Origin: Letharia columbiana
Lineage: Eukaryota > Ascomycota > Lecanoromycetes > Lecanorales > Parmeliaceae
Assembly: GCF_014066305.1 (NCBI RefSeq)
Contig: NW_023501047.1
Span: 868,001-932,000 of the forward strand
Length of the DNA: 64,000 bases
Direction of reading: 5' to 3'
The translations under genes were made by a program, and so were the position numbers. Shown here piece by piece: positions 39,301 through 53,400 of the stretch. Each line of letters starts with the position of its first letter. Position 1 is the first letter of the stretch. Under the pieces are notes generated by a model. The model did no database searches, had not been told where the DNA came from, and saw only the letters and a program-made list of their open reading frames with translations.

Positions 39301-41960
39301 AATACGTTATATAAATCTTATATTCGCCTTAGAAAAAGATTAAATAATTTAATTTATAGCGATATTTATAGCTCTATTACCTCGCGCGGCTTCGATAAAA
39401 ATAAATACTTTATTATCTTTCTAAATAACTATAATAAATATTTTAAAATTAAGATTATCGAATAAAAGAGCGATATCTTTATAGTCTTTAAGCGCTTTTA
39501 GCTCCGTAATAAATATAACGACTTTACTATTAGATATCTACGAAGTAATTATAAAGGCGAGTATAAGAATTATAATTTCGATATCTATTATATTAATTAT
39601 AATATTACTTAAAAGCTAATTTAATTAGAAAATCTTAAATAAAATAAAATCGTTAAATAATTTAATTAAATTCTTTTTAGTATTATTAATATTATTATAG
39701 AGAATATTAATATTAATTAAAAGTTTTAGCTAAAGCTTATAATAGTAATAAACTATCTTTATAATTATAGCTCTATTATAAATTATAAATTTATTTTATA
39801 TAAGACTTATATTAAATATAAGCTTCGTCTAATATATATTAGATATATTAAAATTAAGGGCTTCGCTATAATAAGAAAATTAGTTATTAAATAAAAGAAA
39901 GAATAATATCGCGTTTAAGAAGATATTCTTATAGACTATAATAGCGATTATATTTATTAAATATTATTATTAGATAATAATATTATATACTTATTAAAAG
40001 TTATATAGAATAAAAAAAAGAATAAACTCTTATTTAATTTAATATCTTTTTAATCGCTAAATAATTTAGCTATATAGAGGAAAATATTTAGATCTATAAC
40101 GCTTTTCTTAGCTAGAAATTTTCTTTCTATAAATATAATAAATATAAATAAACTTATTTAGTTATTTAGATTTATTTTAAGGCCTTTAAAGCTTATAATA
40201 ACTTCTTTCAACTTCGATATTTCTATTATTACGTTTTAATCTACCTCGATAATATAAGATAATACACCTTTATATTCTAATTATTCTTACTTAATTCCTC
40301 GAAATCTCTCTTTAAACTTTTTTATACTTTATATTATAATTATTTAAGTCATAAATATAGAGTTATATAAGTCGAAGATCTATAAAGAGATTATAATAAA
40401 TAATTCTTTTTATAAATAATAAAAAGGCGGTATAATCGAAGAATTCGATTCGCTAAAAGAGAATAATATCTAAACTCTTATTAATCTATTTTATAGGCGT
40501 ACTACACTTTATAATAGATAGATTTATATCTTAAAATATAAATTTAATAATAAAGTTACTCGCTATAAAGCTCGCTAAATAATATATAATTTCGAATAAC
40601 GCGAAGGCTTAGATTATAATAAAACCTTCGCCTTAATAATTAAGTCTATATTCTATAAGACTATCTTTATCTTAACTACTATCGAAGATTAAAATTTAAA
40701 ATAAATAAATATTAAAATCGCTTTTCTCTATAAGAACGTTAAAAAAGAAATCTATATAAAATAATCTATTAGTTTTATCTTAAAGAAGTATTCTTAATAA
40801 GTCTATAAGCTTAATAAGATACTCTATAATTTAAAGTAATTCCCGTATATATAATATAATATCTTTATTAATTATATATAAGAAATCGATCTTATCTCTA
40901 TTAATATTAATTATAATATATTTATTAATTTTAATATTAATATTATTATCGCTCTTTATATAAATAATATTCTTATTATTAACTCTTTTTAATTTAATAT
41001 TTAATAAATTAAGAATACGCTTAATATTAAATTTAAAATAAATAATTTAAATCTTTATAGCTATTATTTAAATATAATTATAATTTATAATTATATTAAT
41101 TAAATATTATATTTAAATTAATTAGTCTATATTAAATAATTTCTTAGATATTATAAAATATAAGAGTTTAAATTATAATTTACTCTTATAAAGATTAGCG
41201 TATAATCGCTTTTTATTAAGAATAATTATATAATATTTACTAAGTTACTAAAAACTTATTAATTAGCTATTAAATCTCTTATATATATTATATTAGATAT
41301 AAAGTCGAATATTATATTCGCTATATCGATAATCTTATAATATTCTTTAAACTCTATCGAAGTCTATTACGCGGCTATTAAGCGTATTTTTTAATATCTT
41401 AAAATAACTATTTATTAATATCTTATCTATAAAGATTCGCTTTAAGATTTAATTAATTATATCGATTTCGATTAAATTAATAATTATAATATTTATAAAT
41501 TAATTTTAAATTATATTTATAATTTAAAAAAATAAAATAATTAGCTAATCTTTTAAGCGATAAGTTATTATTATATTATCTATCTATAAAACTAAATATA
41601 TTAATTAAATTTAGATTATAAAGAAAGCTATTTAACTTTAAAAATTACTTAATTAAATTCACCTTAATAAATCGCTTTAAATAATTATTATCTTTAATAA
41701 TAATTAAGACGTAATCGCTTTAATAAAGAATTCTTAGTATTATAGTTATATTAAGTATATCGATATTTAATATTATTAAATACGCGGCTAAATTACTAAT
41801 AATAATATAAATCTTAAATATATTTCTACTAATAAATAGATAGTTAATAGACTTATTAAGGCCCTATATAGAGATAAATTTAAGCTCTTTTAAGAACTTA
41901 TTAGTCTAAAACCTCGCCTATAGAATAATTATTTCTTATATCTTAGCGATACGCTTATTA
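36400..41960 (+). pseudogene. copia gag-pol polyprotein, many stops
   Basis: Domains can be followed on the plus strand across TAA/TAG stops that sit where CAA, CAG or TGG are expected: gag with a mutated CCHC zinc knuckle (about 38338-38383); a degraded protease region (about 38560-38830); GAG-pre-integrase (about 39180-39300); integrase starting SDIYSSIT..GFDKNKYFI (about 39350) with the second acidic block RYLRSNYKGEY (about 39530); reverse transcriptase (about 40430-41200) with a mutated YxDD, LYINNILI (about 40950-40980); and RNase H ending near 41930. The polyprotein would have supplied capsid, protease, integrase, RT and RNase H for cytoplasmic particle assembly and integration. It is not expressible as it stands. 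Confidence 0.85.
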
Positions 41961-42354
41961 TTAAGAAAGAGTTAACTTTAATACCTTAAGGGGTAAATAA
42001 ATTTTATTAGGTCGCTTTTTTAGTTTTTTTATTATTAAGAAAGAGTTAACTCTAGTACTTTAAGGGGTAGATGAATTATTATTAAAAGAGTTAACTTTAG
42101 TATCTTAAGGGGTAAATATGAATTTTCGATATTACTACTTATATGGGAGCCTACTTCTAATTAGTTCCTATACCTCGGGTAATCTACTTAAGCCGCTCGC
42201 CGAGCCGCTATATTAAGCTTAACACTCTACGAACTTACTATTTTATATCGAAATAGCTATTTCTTTAGCGCTACTACTACTACCGCTATTAAATTTTTAG
42301 AGCTCTTTTAGAACGCCCTTACCTATACCTTATCTTATTAACGCACATTATACC

Positions 42355-42715
42355 GGGGCGCACATCACTACTATATCGCCAAGGACCAGATCCAAACGTG
42401 ACATAGTCTTTTCAGATTTCAACTTTTCACATTACCTACCCTATTGTGGACGTTATCAAACTTCCGGCCGCCAATCGATCGATCTTTGGTATGCACCAAG
42501 TGGACTGGAAATAAAATTTTCAAAAAAAAAAAATAAAAAAAAAATGGAATTTTTTGTATGGGGTGGATGGAATTTTCCCATGCACATGCCCTCTTCACCT
42601 TTGCCACCCGGCGTTCGGATATGGCTATTTGCTCGAATGGGGGGGTAGGGGGGGTGGGGGTGTTTTTTCGTTTTTCTACTTGTTTGATTCGAGCTGCATT
42701 TCGAGCATATGGGAG
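42355..42715. other. Un-RIPped 3' segment of the copia element
   Basis: CA/TG-containing, mixed-GC sequence just upstream of the 3' LTR, including an A-rich run (42520-42545) and a G-rich run (42641-42660). It ends atatgggag directly before the LTR TG, suitable as a polypurine tract. A corrupted counterpart is at about 56165-56470, so it belongs to the element family. The short open frames in it are not convincing. Confidence 0.55.
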
Positions 42716-42848
42716 TGTCGAAATATGTTACCTAACTGAATTGGAAGGTTAGCCGAGGCGAGGAAGGTTTGCCGAGGCTTGGCGATATATGTATTCGTGA
42801 TGCTCTCTGCAGTTAGATCAAAGTATAAAAAATAAAACTTACTTTAAT

Positions 42849-43260
42849 AAATTAGTAAAAAATATTAAAGAAAAAACGATATAATATTATTATCTAAAAG
42901 ACGTCTATTTAAATAATTATAAAATCTTAGAAGATTAAAAATATTCTAGAAAGCTTTTTTATTAAATAAACGATAGAGACTCGAGAAATCGCAGCCTTTA
43001 TAAATATCGGCTATGACTCCGATACTAAGCTCTCTCAGATAGGCTTTATCGAAAACTCCGTCGATTGATATCTTATTTCCGATATTATTAATAATAGACT
43101 CTTCAGAGTTAAATATCTAAAGAATAAGATATTAATAGAGTTAAAAAGTATAGAGATTAAATTATCTACCTTAGAGGAAATACACGATTGGGGTATGTCA
43201 CGTGGCTGTACTATCAACTCGATATTTGTTATAACTTTCAATCAACTTTCAATCAACGTC
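42849..43260. other. Partly RIPped intergenic DNA
   Basis: Mixed composition after the copia 3' LTR; 42950-43250 keeps some CA/TG. The open frame on the minus strand at 43035-43241 has no recognisable motif, and I do not call a gene. Confidence 0.4.
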
Positions 43261-43299
43261 TTATTAATATTAGGATTTCGATAATATTAAATTATTCGA

Positions 43300-43765
43300 T
43301 ATTCGAAATTAATGGATAATTATTTCGTAATTCCCTTATTATATATTAAGGTTTATACTAATTCGGGTATCTCGCTTCGCTTATAATAGCCTATTCATCA
43401 ACGTCACGTGATTTATTTTTCGATTTTTGAATTTTTCTCGAAATTTGATATATAAGTAAGATATATAGCCCTATAGGGCTGTGGGACTTAGAGAAATTTT
43501 CGAAAAATTTCATATATTACCGCTAGCCATTAATTCTCTACTAGTAATATATTAATGTATTACTTTATAGCGTAGTATTGAAATAATAATAAATCGATAT
43601 CTCTTTTGTATTTCATTAACTGTCCATTAACTATCCATTAATAATAAATTTGACTGAATCTACTATAAATAGAAAATTTTATATAACTCTATTCGACATA
43701 CGTTATATAGAACGTAAAATCTGAATGTATCCGGTGTGTAGTCCTTATTATACAAATCGTATAAT
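43300..43765. repeat. Less-RIPped repeat end, relative of 19.12-19.31 kb
   Basis: This segment contains the palindrome agccctatagggct (about 43472-43485), tandem ccattaact units (about 43620-43645) and the shared terminal motif tccggtgtgtagtcc (about 43735-43750). It keeps more CA/TG than its flanks. No ORF. Confidence 0.5.
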
Positions 43766-45960
43766 TATAGCTAATGACTTATTAATTTTCTATTAATAGT
43801 AAATACCCATGTGTAGTAGCTCCCGTAAGGTAGATAAGTCGCTAAGCTATCTATTATTATCGCCTTTATTAATTAAAAGATTTAAATTCTAATTATTTTT
43901 AATTTATATTAAAATAACGCGATAGTAATTCTAGCGAATAAATTCTTAATATTAAAGATAATAATAATTATAGTAGATAGAGAGTAGATCGAATAGAATA
44001 TTAATATCGTTCTATAAAAAAGTAATAACGCTATTAAGACTCTCGCGGCGGAGTTTTTAAATATAAAATCTCTAATTACTTAATATAAGGGTTAAGATTT
44101 TAAAATCTTCTTAGCACTCGGCGAATAAATAAACCGAGAGAATTATATCTAAACCGACGAAATTCCTAGCACTATTATCGAATATCTATCTTAAACTCAT
44201 TAACACTTTTCATTTCCTTTAACGCTTAAGACGAGCTTTCTCTTAAGAGGAAAAGATATTATAGCTATAATTATATCTGTTAATATTATAATTTAATATA
44301 ACTTAATATAGTTTAGCGCTTAGTATAGCTTAACACTCGATATCTTAATAGTAACTTTTCTTAGAAGAATTATTATAACTTTTACTATTAAAATCTATAC
44401 TTATACTTATAATATAATAATAATAGCGTAAAATAGAGCTTATAAAAGTCATTTCTAAGAAAGTTAAAGATTATATTCGAAAATAATATTCTAGCTCTTT
44501 CTACTATAAATCTATAAAAGCCGAAATTAAGACTTTCTAGAATCTTTAAAAAATCTTTTTTAACTTAACTTTTCTAATTTACTTCGATTTTAATCACCGA
44601 CTTTATATCGATTTAAATATTTTTAAAAAATAGAATTTCGCTATTATAATCTAAAATATAGCTAAAAATCTAAGAAATTAAGAATTCTTTTTATAAATAG
44701 ATATATAGTTAATTATATTTTTTAATAAGATATTAAATTAGACTAAATAGAATTATTAATTTATAAAATTAAAAGTTATTAATATAGTATAGATAATTAA
44801 GAAAGTATATTATATAATTAAATTTATTAGAAAAATATTAATAGTAGTTTTTATAGATTACTTAGCTGCGGTATTAATTTTATATTAGATTAATCTTATT
44901 ACTTTAAGTATTAATAAACTAAATCTACGTCTAATATATATCTTCTAATATCTTTTAATATTTAATCTTTTCGTTTATTATAAGATCGATAAGATGAATA
45001 TTATATCTAATACTCTATTATATCTATAAGAATTTACTTTTATAGTAAAGAACGATCTTAGAGTATTAGAAGTCTTATATAAATAAGTAATAAAAGTTAA
45101 GATCGCCGTATTATTTTTCTTATATTTAATTTTTTAAGAATTATTAATTAGCTACTATATTATCTTAATAGAAATATCTATTAACTTTAAAATATGATTT
45201 TTTAAAGAATACTTTGAAGATAATTAATAGAGTAAGATTATTAAGATAGTAGACTTTTATTATTATTACCTCGAGGCCGTTAATTCTTATTTATTATTTA
45301 AAAGATTTTTAGAATAGTCTTCTCTATTAGCGCTACTAATTTATAGTAACTATATTAATTTATAAAAAAGATCTTAACTCTATAACGAAATACTAAGTTA
45401 ATATATCTAAGAATATTACTTTATATACGCCTAGATATACTTTTTATAAGTTCGATATCTACTATATAGTAGTTATTGCCGAAGCTTTAAATTAAAGAGA
45501 GAGATAATATTATAATTCTAATAATCTTATTTATATTATAACTCAATTAGACTTAATATATTAAAATCTTTTAGTCTTTCTATCTTACTATAAAACTTAT
45601 ACTTATAATAATTCTATATAGATAATATTCTCTTTATACTATAATATAGAGTTATTATATATATTATTAAGTTTCTAATATAAAGATAAAGATAAATACT
45701 AATTATAATATAATAATTATTAAGTAAAGTTTAAACTTATAAATCTATAGAAATATAAGATAAAATACTTAGTTATATTAACTATAGAGTTATTATAAAG
45801 AAAAGAGTAACTTAATATAAACGCGTTAAGACGTATTACGTAATCTTAAAAGTTACGTAATTCGAATTTTAATAAAATAACTTTAATAAGTTAATTTTAA
45901 ATATATAAATTAATAAATAAATAAATGAAATTAAGTTACTTTATATTAATTAATTATATT
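43766..45960. other. RIP-degraded AT-rich DNA, shares its end with 34.6-34.85 kb
   Basis: AT-rich and decayed. About 45710-45895 matches about 34630-34850 (key shared string aatacttagttatatta, followed by a gcgttaagacgtattacgtaa-like stretch). The family is unknown. Confidence 0.5.
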
Positions 45961-45966
45961 AATACG

Positions 45967-46985
45967 AGTAAAGGTCTATAAATTAAATTTATATTTTTTT
46001 TTAAATTAAAGCTATCGAGTAAATAGATAGGCGATCTTTAAACTTTAGTAAGCGAACTTTAATAAGCGATATTTGAGTTCCTTACGCTTTAATAATTATA
46101 AGACTAAATTTAAAAATTTATTTTTTATCTAAAAGTTTATATTTCGTTCTATAATTTAAAAAAAGACTCTTAAAATTTTAATAGAAAATAAAAAAGTTAT
46201 TCTATATATTAATAACGTATATCTACTTTTTAATAATTAACGTATATCTATTTTTTTAATAATTACGAACGCTAATTTATTTATTCGCGATAACTTAGTC
46301 GATCTAATTAAAGAGCGTAGTAATCTTAAATTTATAATTAACTATATATATAAATTTAAGATTTTTAAGCTTAATTCTATCTTAATCTTTTATATATACT
46401 AATATATAAAAGAATAAGATAGAGCTAAGCTAAAAATTTTAAATTTTTATATATAATTAATTATAAATTTAAGTTCGCTACGGTTTTTAGTTAGATATCG
46501 CGAATAAGTAAATTAATATCTATAACTATTAAAATCTCTTACTCTACTTTTAATTCTTTAATAACTTTACTATTTTCTATTAAAAATCTTAATTTTTTTT
46601 TTAAATTATAGAGTATAGATTACGCGTCTTAACGATTTAAGAATTTTGAAACTTAGTCTTATAATTATTAAATAATAAGGAGTTTAAATATTACTTATTA
46701 AAGTTCGCTCGATAGCCTTAATCGAATTATCGAAAAAATAAATATATTATTTATATTTAAAATATATTTTTTATTTTCTATTAAATTTTTTTTTTTTTTT
46801 AAATTATAGTATATAACTTATATACTTTAATATTTTAATAATTCTAAAATTTAATCTTATAATTTTTTAAGAGTAAAGATTTTAAATATTATCTATTAAA
46901 GTTTACTTATAATATTTACTTAATAGTTCTAATCAAAAAAATAAAAAATAAATTTAATTTATAGATTTAAACTCGTTTAATAATA
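45967..46985. repeat. Two inverted copies of a ~0.45-0.58 kb repeat, head to head
   Basis: The left copy runs from taaaggtctataaattaaat (45969) to about 46398; the right copy is its diverged reverse complement from about 46400 to 46985. The innermost ~100 bp arms are clearly complementary around an axis near 46399. Both ends resemble the ends of the 2.5-kb element: the start aaggcccatgaatt in RIP form and the end agcgtagtaatcttaaattt...ctatctta. These are therefore probably short internal-deletion derivatives of that family. Confidence 0.65.
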
Positions 46986-47313
46986 GTAGATTTAATTATA
47001 AAGAGATTATTTAATAATAGAGTAATATTTAAATAGCATTTACTTCGATAACTTTATTATTAAGAAATAGTTCTTAATATTATAATATTAATATAATATA
47101 CGAAGGTCGATATTAAAAGTTCTAAATATGCTAAGATAAGAGTTTAGATAGAACTAAGTACTTAGTATACTCTCAAATTTTATAAATAGTATTATTATTC
47201 TTTATTTTAATAAGTACTAGTACTCTATCATCTATAAATCTGAAAAATTAATTTCCGTACGATTTCCGCCGGGTTCGCACGATTAGTACGATTTAGCCTA
47301 TTTAGTAGACTTT
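46986..47313. other. AT-rich spacer, no gene
   Basis: A RIPped spacer before copia copy 2. A short normal-looking patch (about 47240-47300, with gggttcgcacgattagtacg) is present. Confidence 0.4.
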
Positions 47314-47429
47314 AGTATTTTATCTATTACTTTTAATAGATTATAAATCTAAATTATAGAGGTATTTATTTAATATATTATTTATAAGCTAACTAGTTTA
47401 TTAATTAAGTATTTAAAAAATAGAGAAAA

Positions 47430-50400
47430 GCTTTATTATAATATTATATCGCTTAGTAATACTATTATAATATTAAATATTTAATTAATTTACTTTAAGA
47501 TAACTTAATAATACTCTTTAAGCTTTATAAATCTTTAAATTATAAATTATACTTATTATATAATAGTTATAATCTTTATAAAAATCTCGCTATTATTATC
47601 TTTAATTATTATATTATAAAATAAAAGATTAAAATAAAAAGCTTAAATATTAAATTAATTAAAAATTTTATTAAGCTAATTAATTAACTAAGCGCTTTAA
47701 ATAATATTAATTCTATCTATAAAACGTTAAACTTATAAATAGAAATAATATAATTATAAAAGAGATAATATATAAAGAAGTATTTTTATTTTTTAATCGA
47801 AATATAGCTATATTAGCTAGATAGATTATAATAAAATATTATTATATTAATACTATTAATCGCTTAATTAATAAATTATTAAATTAATAATTAAATACTT
47901 AATTAATAAAGAATATAATTATTACGTAAAATAAAGAATATAAAAATTTTTTAGATTTTCTATTTAATATAAACTCTATATCTATCTAATTATCTTTAAA
48001 TTTAATTATATCTTAAGAAAATTCTTTATCTAATTATATTAGTTAAGATAATATTATATATTTTAAATATAATTATATATTAATATCTTCTCTTAGTTAA
48101 GATAATATTAAACGCTTTAAACGTAATTATCTATTAACGTCTCTTATAATTTAAAATAAGTCTAAAAACTACTATAAATTATACGCACTTATTATATCTC
48201 TAGATATTTTTTTAGAAATAATTTTATATATTATATAATAAAGTATATATAAATAAATATATCTTTAAATATAATTTTTCTCGATATAATTAAATATTAA
48301 ATAAAGTTTAATATTAATTTAGAAAGTATTTAGAAAATTAAGAACGCGATTATATATCTATCTATCTCTTTAATAACTTTATAACTTTTAATAATTTAAT
48401 TTATAAATTATCTCTTAAATTAATTAATAGCGAGAATCTCTTTAATATTATTATATAATTTATTAAATTTAATTCTCTTATAAGCTCTTAATTTCTTCGC
48501 GTTTTAAATAATATATTAAAATTAAAGTTATATTAAAAGAAATTAGCTTAAATATAAAGTTTAGTAGATTATCTCTCTATTCGATAATCGTCGAGCCGAG
48601 GTAACATTTTAGCTTAAAAAATTCTTTCAAGAACGCGACTTTTTTTATATTCTTTTTACTATTCTATTAAATATAGTCTAATATAGCTAAAATTGCTACT
48701 CTATCTCAGCCTAATAAGAACTAAACTATATAAGATTTAGAAACTATTAAAAAAAAGCCTACGATTAAGATAAGAAAGAAAAAACTTAAATAACGTGATA
48801 TTCTTCTTCGACGTATATCTATATTACCTAAATATTAACCACTATAAATCGAATATTATATACTCATTAATTACTTTTCGAATAACTTTATAATTCTTTT
48901 ATATCTAATATTTAATCTTATATAAACTACTATTATCTAGAATATATTTTATAAAAATATAAATTTATATACTTTCTCGGTAGAGTCCTTTAGATTCTTA
49001 CTAAAAATCTATTCGTATTCTAGGAGCTAAAAATCTTCGTCGCTATTAAAATCTATATAGGAATCTATCGCTTTTCTACTATTTATAATTATTAAAGAAC
49101 TTAATAGTATTACTTCGATACTCTTCGATTAATCTCTTATCTTATTTTCTACTCTATCGAAACTAAATATAAGATAATTATAAATAATAAGACTTGAAAG
49201 ATCGTTCAATATATATTTTATATATCGTTTAAATCGTTAGAAGAAAGGATTTTATGAGGTTTAATAAAGAAATAAGTAGTAATAGTAAGGGAGTATAAAA
49301 GACTAGAGGGGGATACGCTATCTATAAAATCTTTTTATCATAAAAAAAGAGACTTATATAGAACGATTTTACTATAGAAAGAATTAAATGAAGTCTATAT
49401 AAGTTAGATTACGTTTATTTAATATAAATTATATTAGTAGTTTTAATAATGTAGTAATATAAAATAATATTACTAGAATTCTTAAATGTAACCTTTCAGC
49501 GAGTTATCTTTGATATCACTAAGTTTAAAAAATCTAAAGATCTTTAAATATAATAGCGAGATATATATTAATATCTTACGATATAATATTTTATTAAGTT
49601 TATTAGAGTTAAATAAAAAGATCGCTCTATTATTTTTTATTTTAGTTAAAAATATACTCTAACGCTAAAATTATAAAGTTTATTAATATTATTAAAGATA
49701 AAGTTACTAAATAAAAGCTAAGATATAAATTAATTATTAATATTATCTAAAGTTATCTTAATAATAATTTATTATTAAATTAAAAAAGTTAAATTAATAT
49801 TTATTTTTTATAAGAGATTATTATTATTAATAATAAGTTTAAAGATTTTAATACTTTTAATAATCTTTATTATTAATTACTTAAGCTAAATCTTAGTTAA
49901 TATAAAGATATATTAAATTTTATAACTCGTCTTAAGAGTATTTATATTAATATTATTAATATATTATCTAAATTAAAATTAAAAATTAACTTTTTTATTT
50001 TTCTCTTTTATATCGAGTTAAATAAGATCTATAATATCTATTTTATTTATTATATTTAAAATTATAAATTAATAAATAAGATAAATATAGAGTCTATCTT
50101 CTCGCTAAAGTACGTTATTACTTAATTTATTTAGATAATTATTAATTTATCTTCTAAGCGTATTAAATTTAGCTATATCTTTATTACTTAATACTCTTAT
50201 TATTTTATTTTAAATAATTTAAGTCTTATTATTACTATTAAATTATAAAAGAAAGCTATATCTAATTTTAATAATTATATAATTTAAAAGCGAGTTAAAT
50301 ATTATATTTATTATAAGAAATATTATTATATTAAAATAAAGTATAATTAACTTAATAAAAAGAGTTAAAATAAAGATATTAGCGATAATAATAATAAGAG

Positions 50401-53400
50401 TAATATTTAAAATAATAACTTTAAATTTAATAATAAAAAGAATAAAAATAGAAATTATAAGTCTAATAAGAAGCGTTATTATAATTTTATCGATATTAAA
50501 AGAAAAATATATATTATATATATAGCTAAATTCGATAGCTCGCCTATATAATAAACTTTAAATTATATCTACTTATAATACTTTACTCTTTATTAAAATA
50601 TCTTTATTAAATATTATTTTCTTAATTTCGCGATTAATAATATTTATTTAATTAAAGATATTAAGAACTTTTTTATCTCTATTAATATTAATAAAGTATA
50701 TCTTAATACTATTATTAATAATAAAAAAAAGAAATTAATTCTTATTAATATTCTTTATCTTCTTAAACTATCTCTAAATTTAATTTTTTAAAAATAATTA
50801 ATATATAATAATCTATCTATAAAATTTATTTTAAATAATATTAAAATTAATTATTATAATATTACCGCTTAGCTATAAAAAAATAATCTATATATCTTTT
50901 ATATATAAAAGTTAAAATCTATATTAATATCGTTTAAAGTTAAATCGATATTTATATTAATATCTAAATAATATAATATAAAGTTCGCTATACTTTAAGC
51001 TATTTCGAAATATAAAAAAAAAGCTAATTTAATAAATAAAGATATTTCTATCTCCGCTAAGTCTAATATCTCTAACTCTAATTTTAATTTTAATTTTAAT
51101 AAGATATCTTATAAAATTAACGAAGAAACTCTTAATCTTTAATATACTTATATAAATTATTTAGAATATTAAAATATTTAAAAACTTATTAAATTATTTA
51201 AGAATATAAATCTTATTAAAAAGATTATAAAAATAAAGTCTTATACTTTATATACTATTAAAAAGGCGAAGAATATATTATATAAATCCTATATTCGCCT
51301 TAAGAAAAGATTAAATAATTTAATTTATAGCGATATTTATAGTTCTATTACCTTACGCGACTTCGATAAAAATAAATACTTTATTATCTTTCTAAATAAC
51401 TATAATAAATACTTTAAAATTAAGATTATTAAATAAAAGAGCGATATCTTTATAGCCTTTAAGCGTTTTTAGCTTTATAATAAATATAATAATTATATTA
51501 TTAAATATCTATAAAGTAATTATAAAGGCGAGTATAAGAATTATAATTTTAATATCTATTATATTAATTATAATATTATTTAAAAACTAATTTAATTAGA
51601 AAATCTTAAATAAAATAAAATCGTTAAACGACTTAATTAAATTCTCTTTAATATTATTAATATTATTATAGAGAATATTAATATTAATTAAAAGTTTTAA
51701 TTAAAGCTTATAATAGTAATAAACTATCTTTATAATTATAGCTCTATTATAAATTATAAATTTATTTTATATAAGACTTATACTAAATATAAGTCTTATC
51801 TAATATATATTAAATATATTAAAATTAAGAGCTTCGCTATAATAAGAAAATTAGTTATTAAATAAAAGAAAGAATAATATTATATTTAAGAAGATATTCT
51901 TATAAACTATAATAACGATTATATTTATTAAATATTATTATTAGATAATAATATTATATACTTATTAAAAATTATATAGAATAGAGAAAAAAAAAAACTC
52001 TTATTTAATTTAATATCTTTTTAATTATTAAATAATCTAATTATAGAGAGAAATATATTTAAATCTATAATATCTCTCTTAGTTAAAAATTTTCTTTCTA
52101 TAAATATAATAAATATAAATAAACTTATTTAATTATTTAGATTTATTTTAAGGCCTTTAAAGCTTATAATAACTTCTTTCAACTTCGATGTAGATATTTC
52201 TATTATTATATCTTAATCTACTCCGACGATATAAAATAATATATTTTTATATTCGAACTATTCTTACTTAATCTCTTAAAATCTCTCTTTAAACTTTTTT
52301 ATACTTTATATTATAATTATTTAAGTTATAAATATAAAGCTATATAAATTAAAGATCTATAAAGAGATTATAATAAATAATTCTTTTTATAAATAATAAA
52401 AAGATAATATAATCGAAGAATTTAAGTTGCTAAAAGAGAATAATATCTAGACTCTTATTAATTTATTTTATAAGCGTATTACACTTTATAATAGATAAGT
52501 TTATATCTTAAAATATAAATTTAATAATAAAGTTACTCGCTATAAGACTCGCTAAATAATATATAATTTCGAATAACGCGAAGATTTAAATTATAATAAA
52601 ATCTTTATTTTAATAATTAAATCTATATTCTATAAAATTATCTTTATCTTAATTACTATCGAAGATTAAAATCTAAAATAAATAAATATTAAAATTACTT
52701 TTCTCTATAAAGACGTTAAAGAGAAAATTTATATAAAATAATCTATTAATTTTATTTTAAAGAAGTACCTTCGATAAGTCTATAAGCTTAATAAGATACT
52801 CTATAGTCTAAAGTAATTCTTATATATATAATATAATATCTTTATTAACTATATATAAGAAATCGATTTTATTCTTATTAATATCGATTATAATATATTT
52901 ATTAATCTCGATATTAATATTATTATTATTCTCTATATAAATAATATTCTTATTATTAACTCTTTTCGATTTAATATTTAACGAATTAAGAATATACTTA
53001 ATATTAAATTTAAAATAAATAATTTAAACTTTTATAATTACTATTTAAATATAATTATAACTTATAATTATATTAATTAAATATTATATTTAAATTAATT
53101 AGTCTATATTAAATAATTTTTTAAATATTATAAAATATAAAAGTCTAAATTATAATTTACTTTTATAAAGATTAATATATAATTACTTTCTACTAAGAAT
53201 AATTATATAATATTCGCTAAATTACTAAAAACTTATTAATTAATTATTAAATCTCTTATATATACTATATTAAATATAAGATCGAATATTATATTCGCTA
53301 TATTAATAATCTTATAATATTTTTTAAACTTTATTAAAGTCTATTATATAGTTATTAAGTATATCTTTTAATATCTTAAAATAATTATTTATTAATATCT

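Larger units (their letters stand above)
36176..42848 (+). mobile_element. Ty1/copia LTR retrotransposon, copy 1, RIP-inactivated
   Basis: 5' LTR at 36176-36314 (begins TATCGAAATAT, RIP form of TGTCGAAATAT; ends ACTTTTAATA). The counterpart begins TGTCGAAATATG at 42716 and is similar for about 100 bp, with a divergent last 30 bp. The primer-binding site gattataagctcg follows the 5' LTR, the RIP form of GGTTATGAGCCCG, again matching the initiator tRNA-Met anticodon arm. The segment 42355-42716 before the 3' LTR is barely RIPped. Integrase lies before reverse transcriptase, which defines the copia order. CA/TG depletion and stops throughout show it is dead. No clear target duplication was found. 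Confidence 0.85.

Noticed and set aside
42419..42752. Several 61-64 codon frames on both strands
   Set aside because: Overlapping frames in the 3' untranslated part of the copia element; no motifs.
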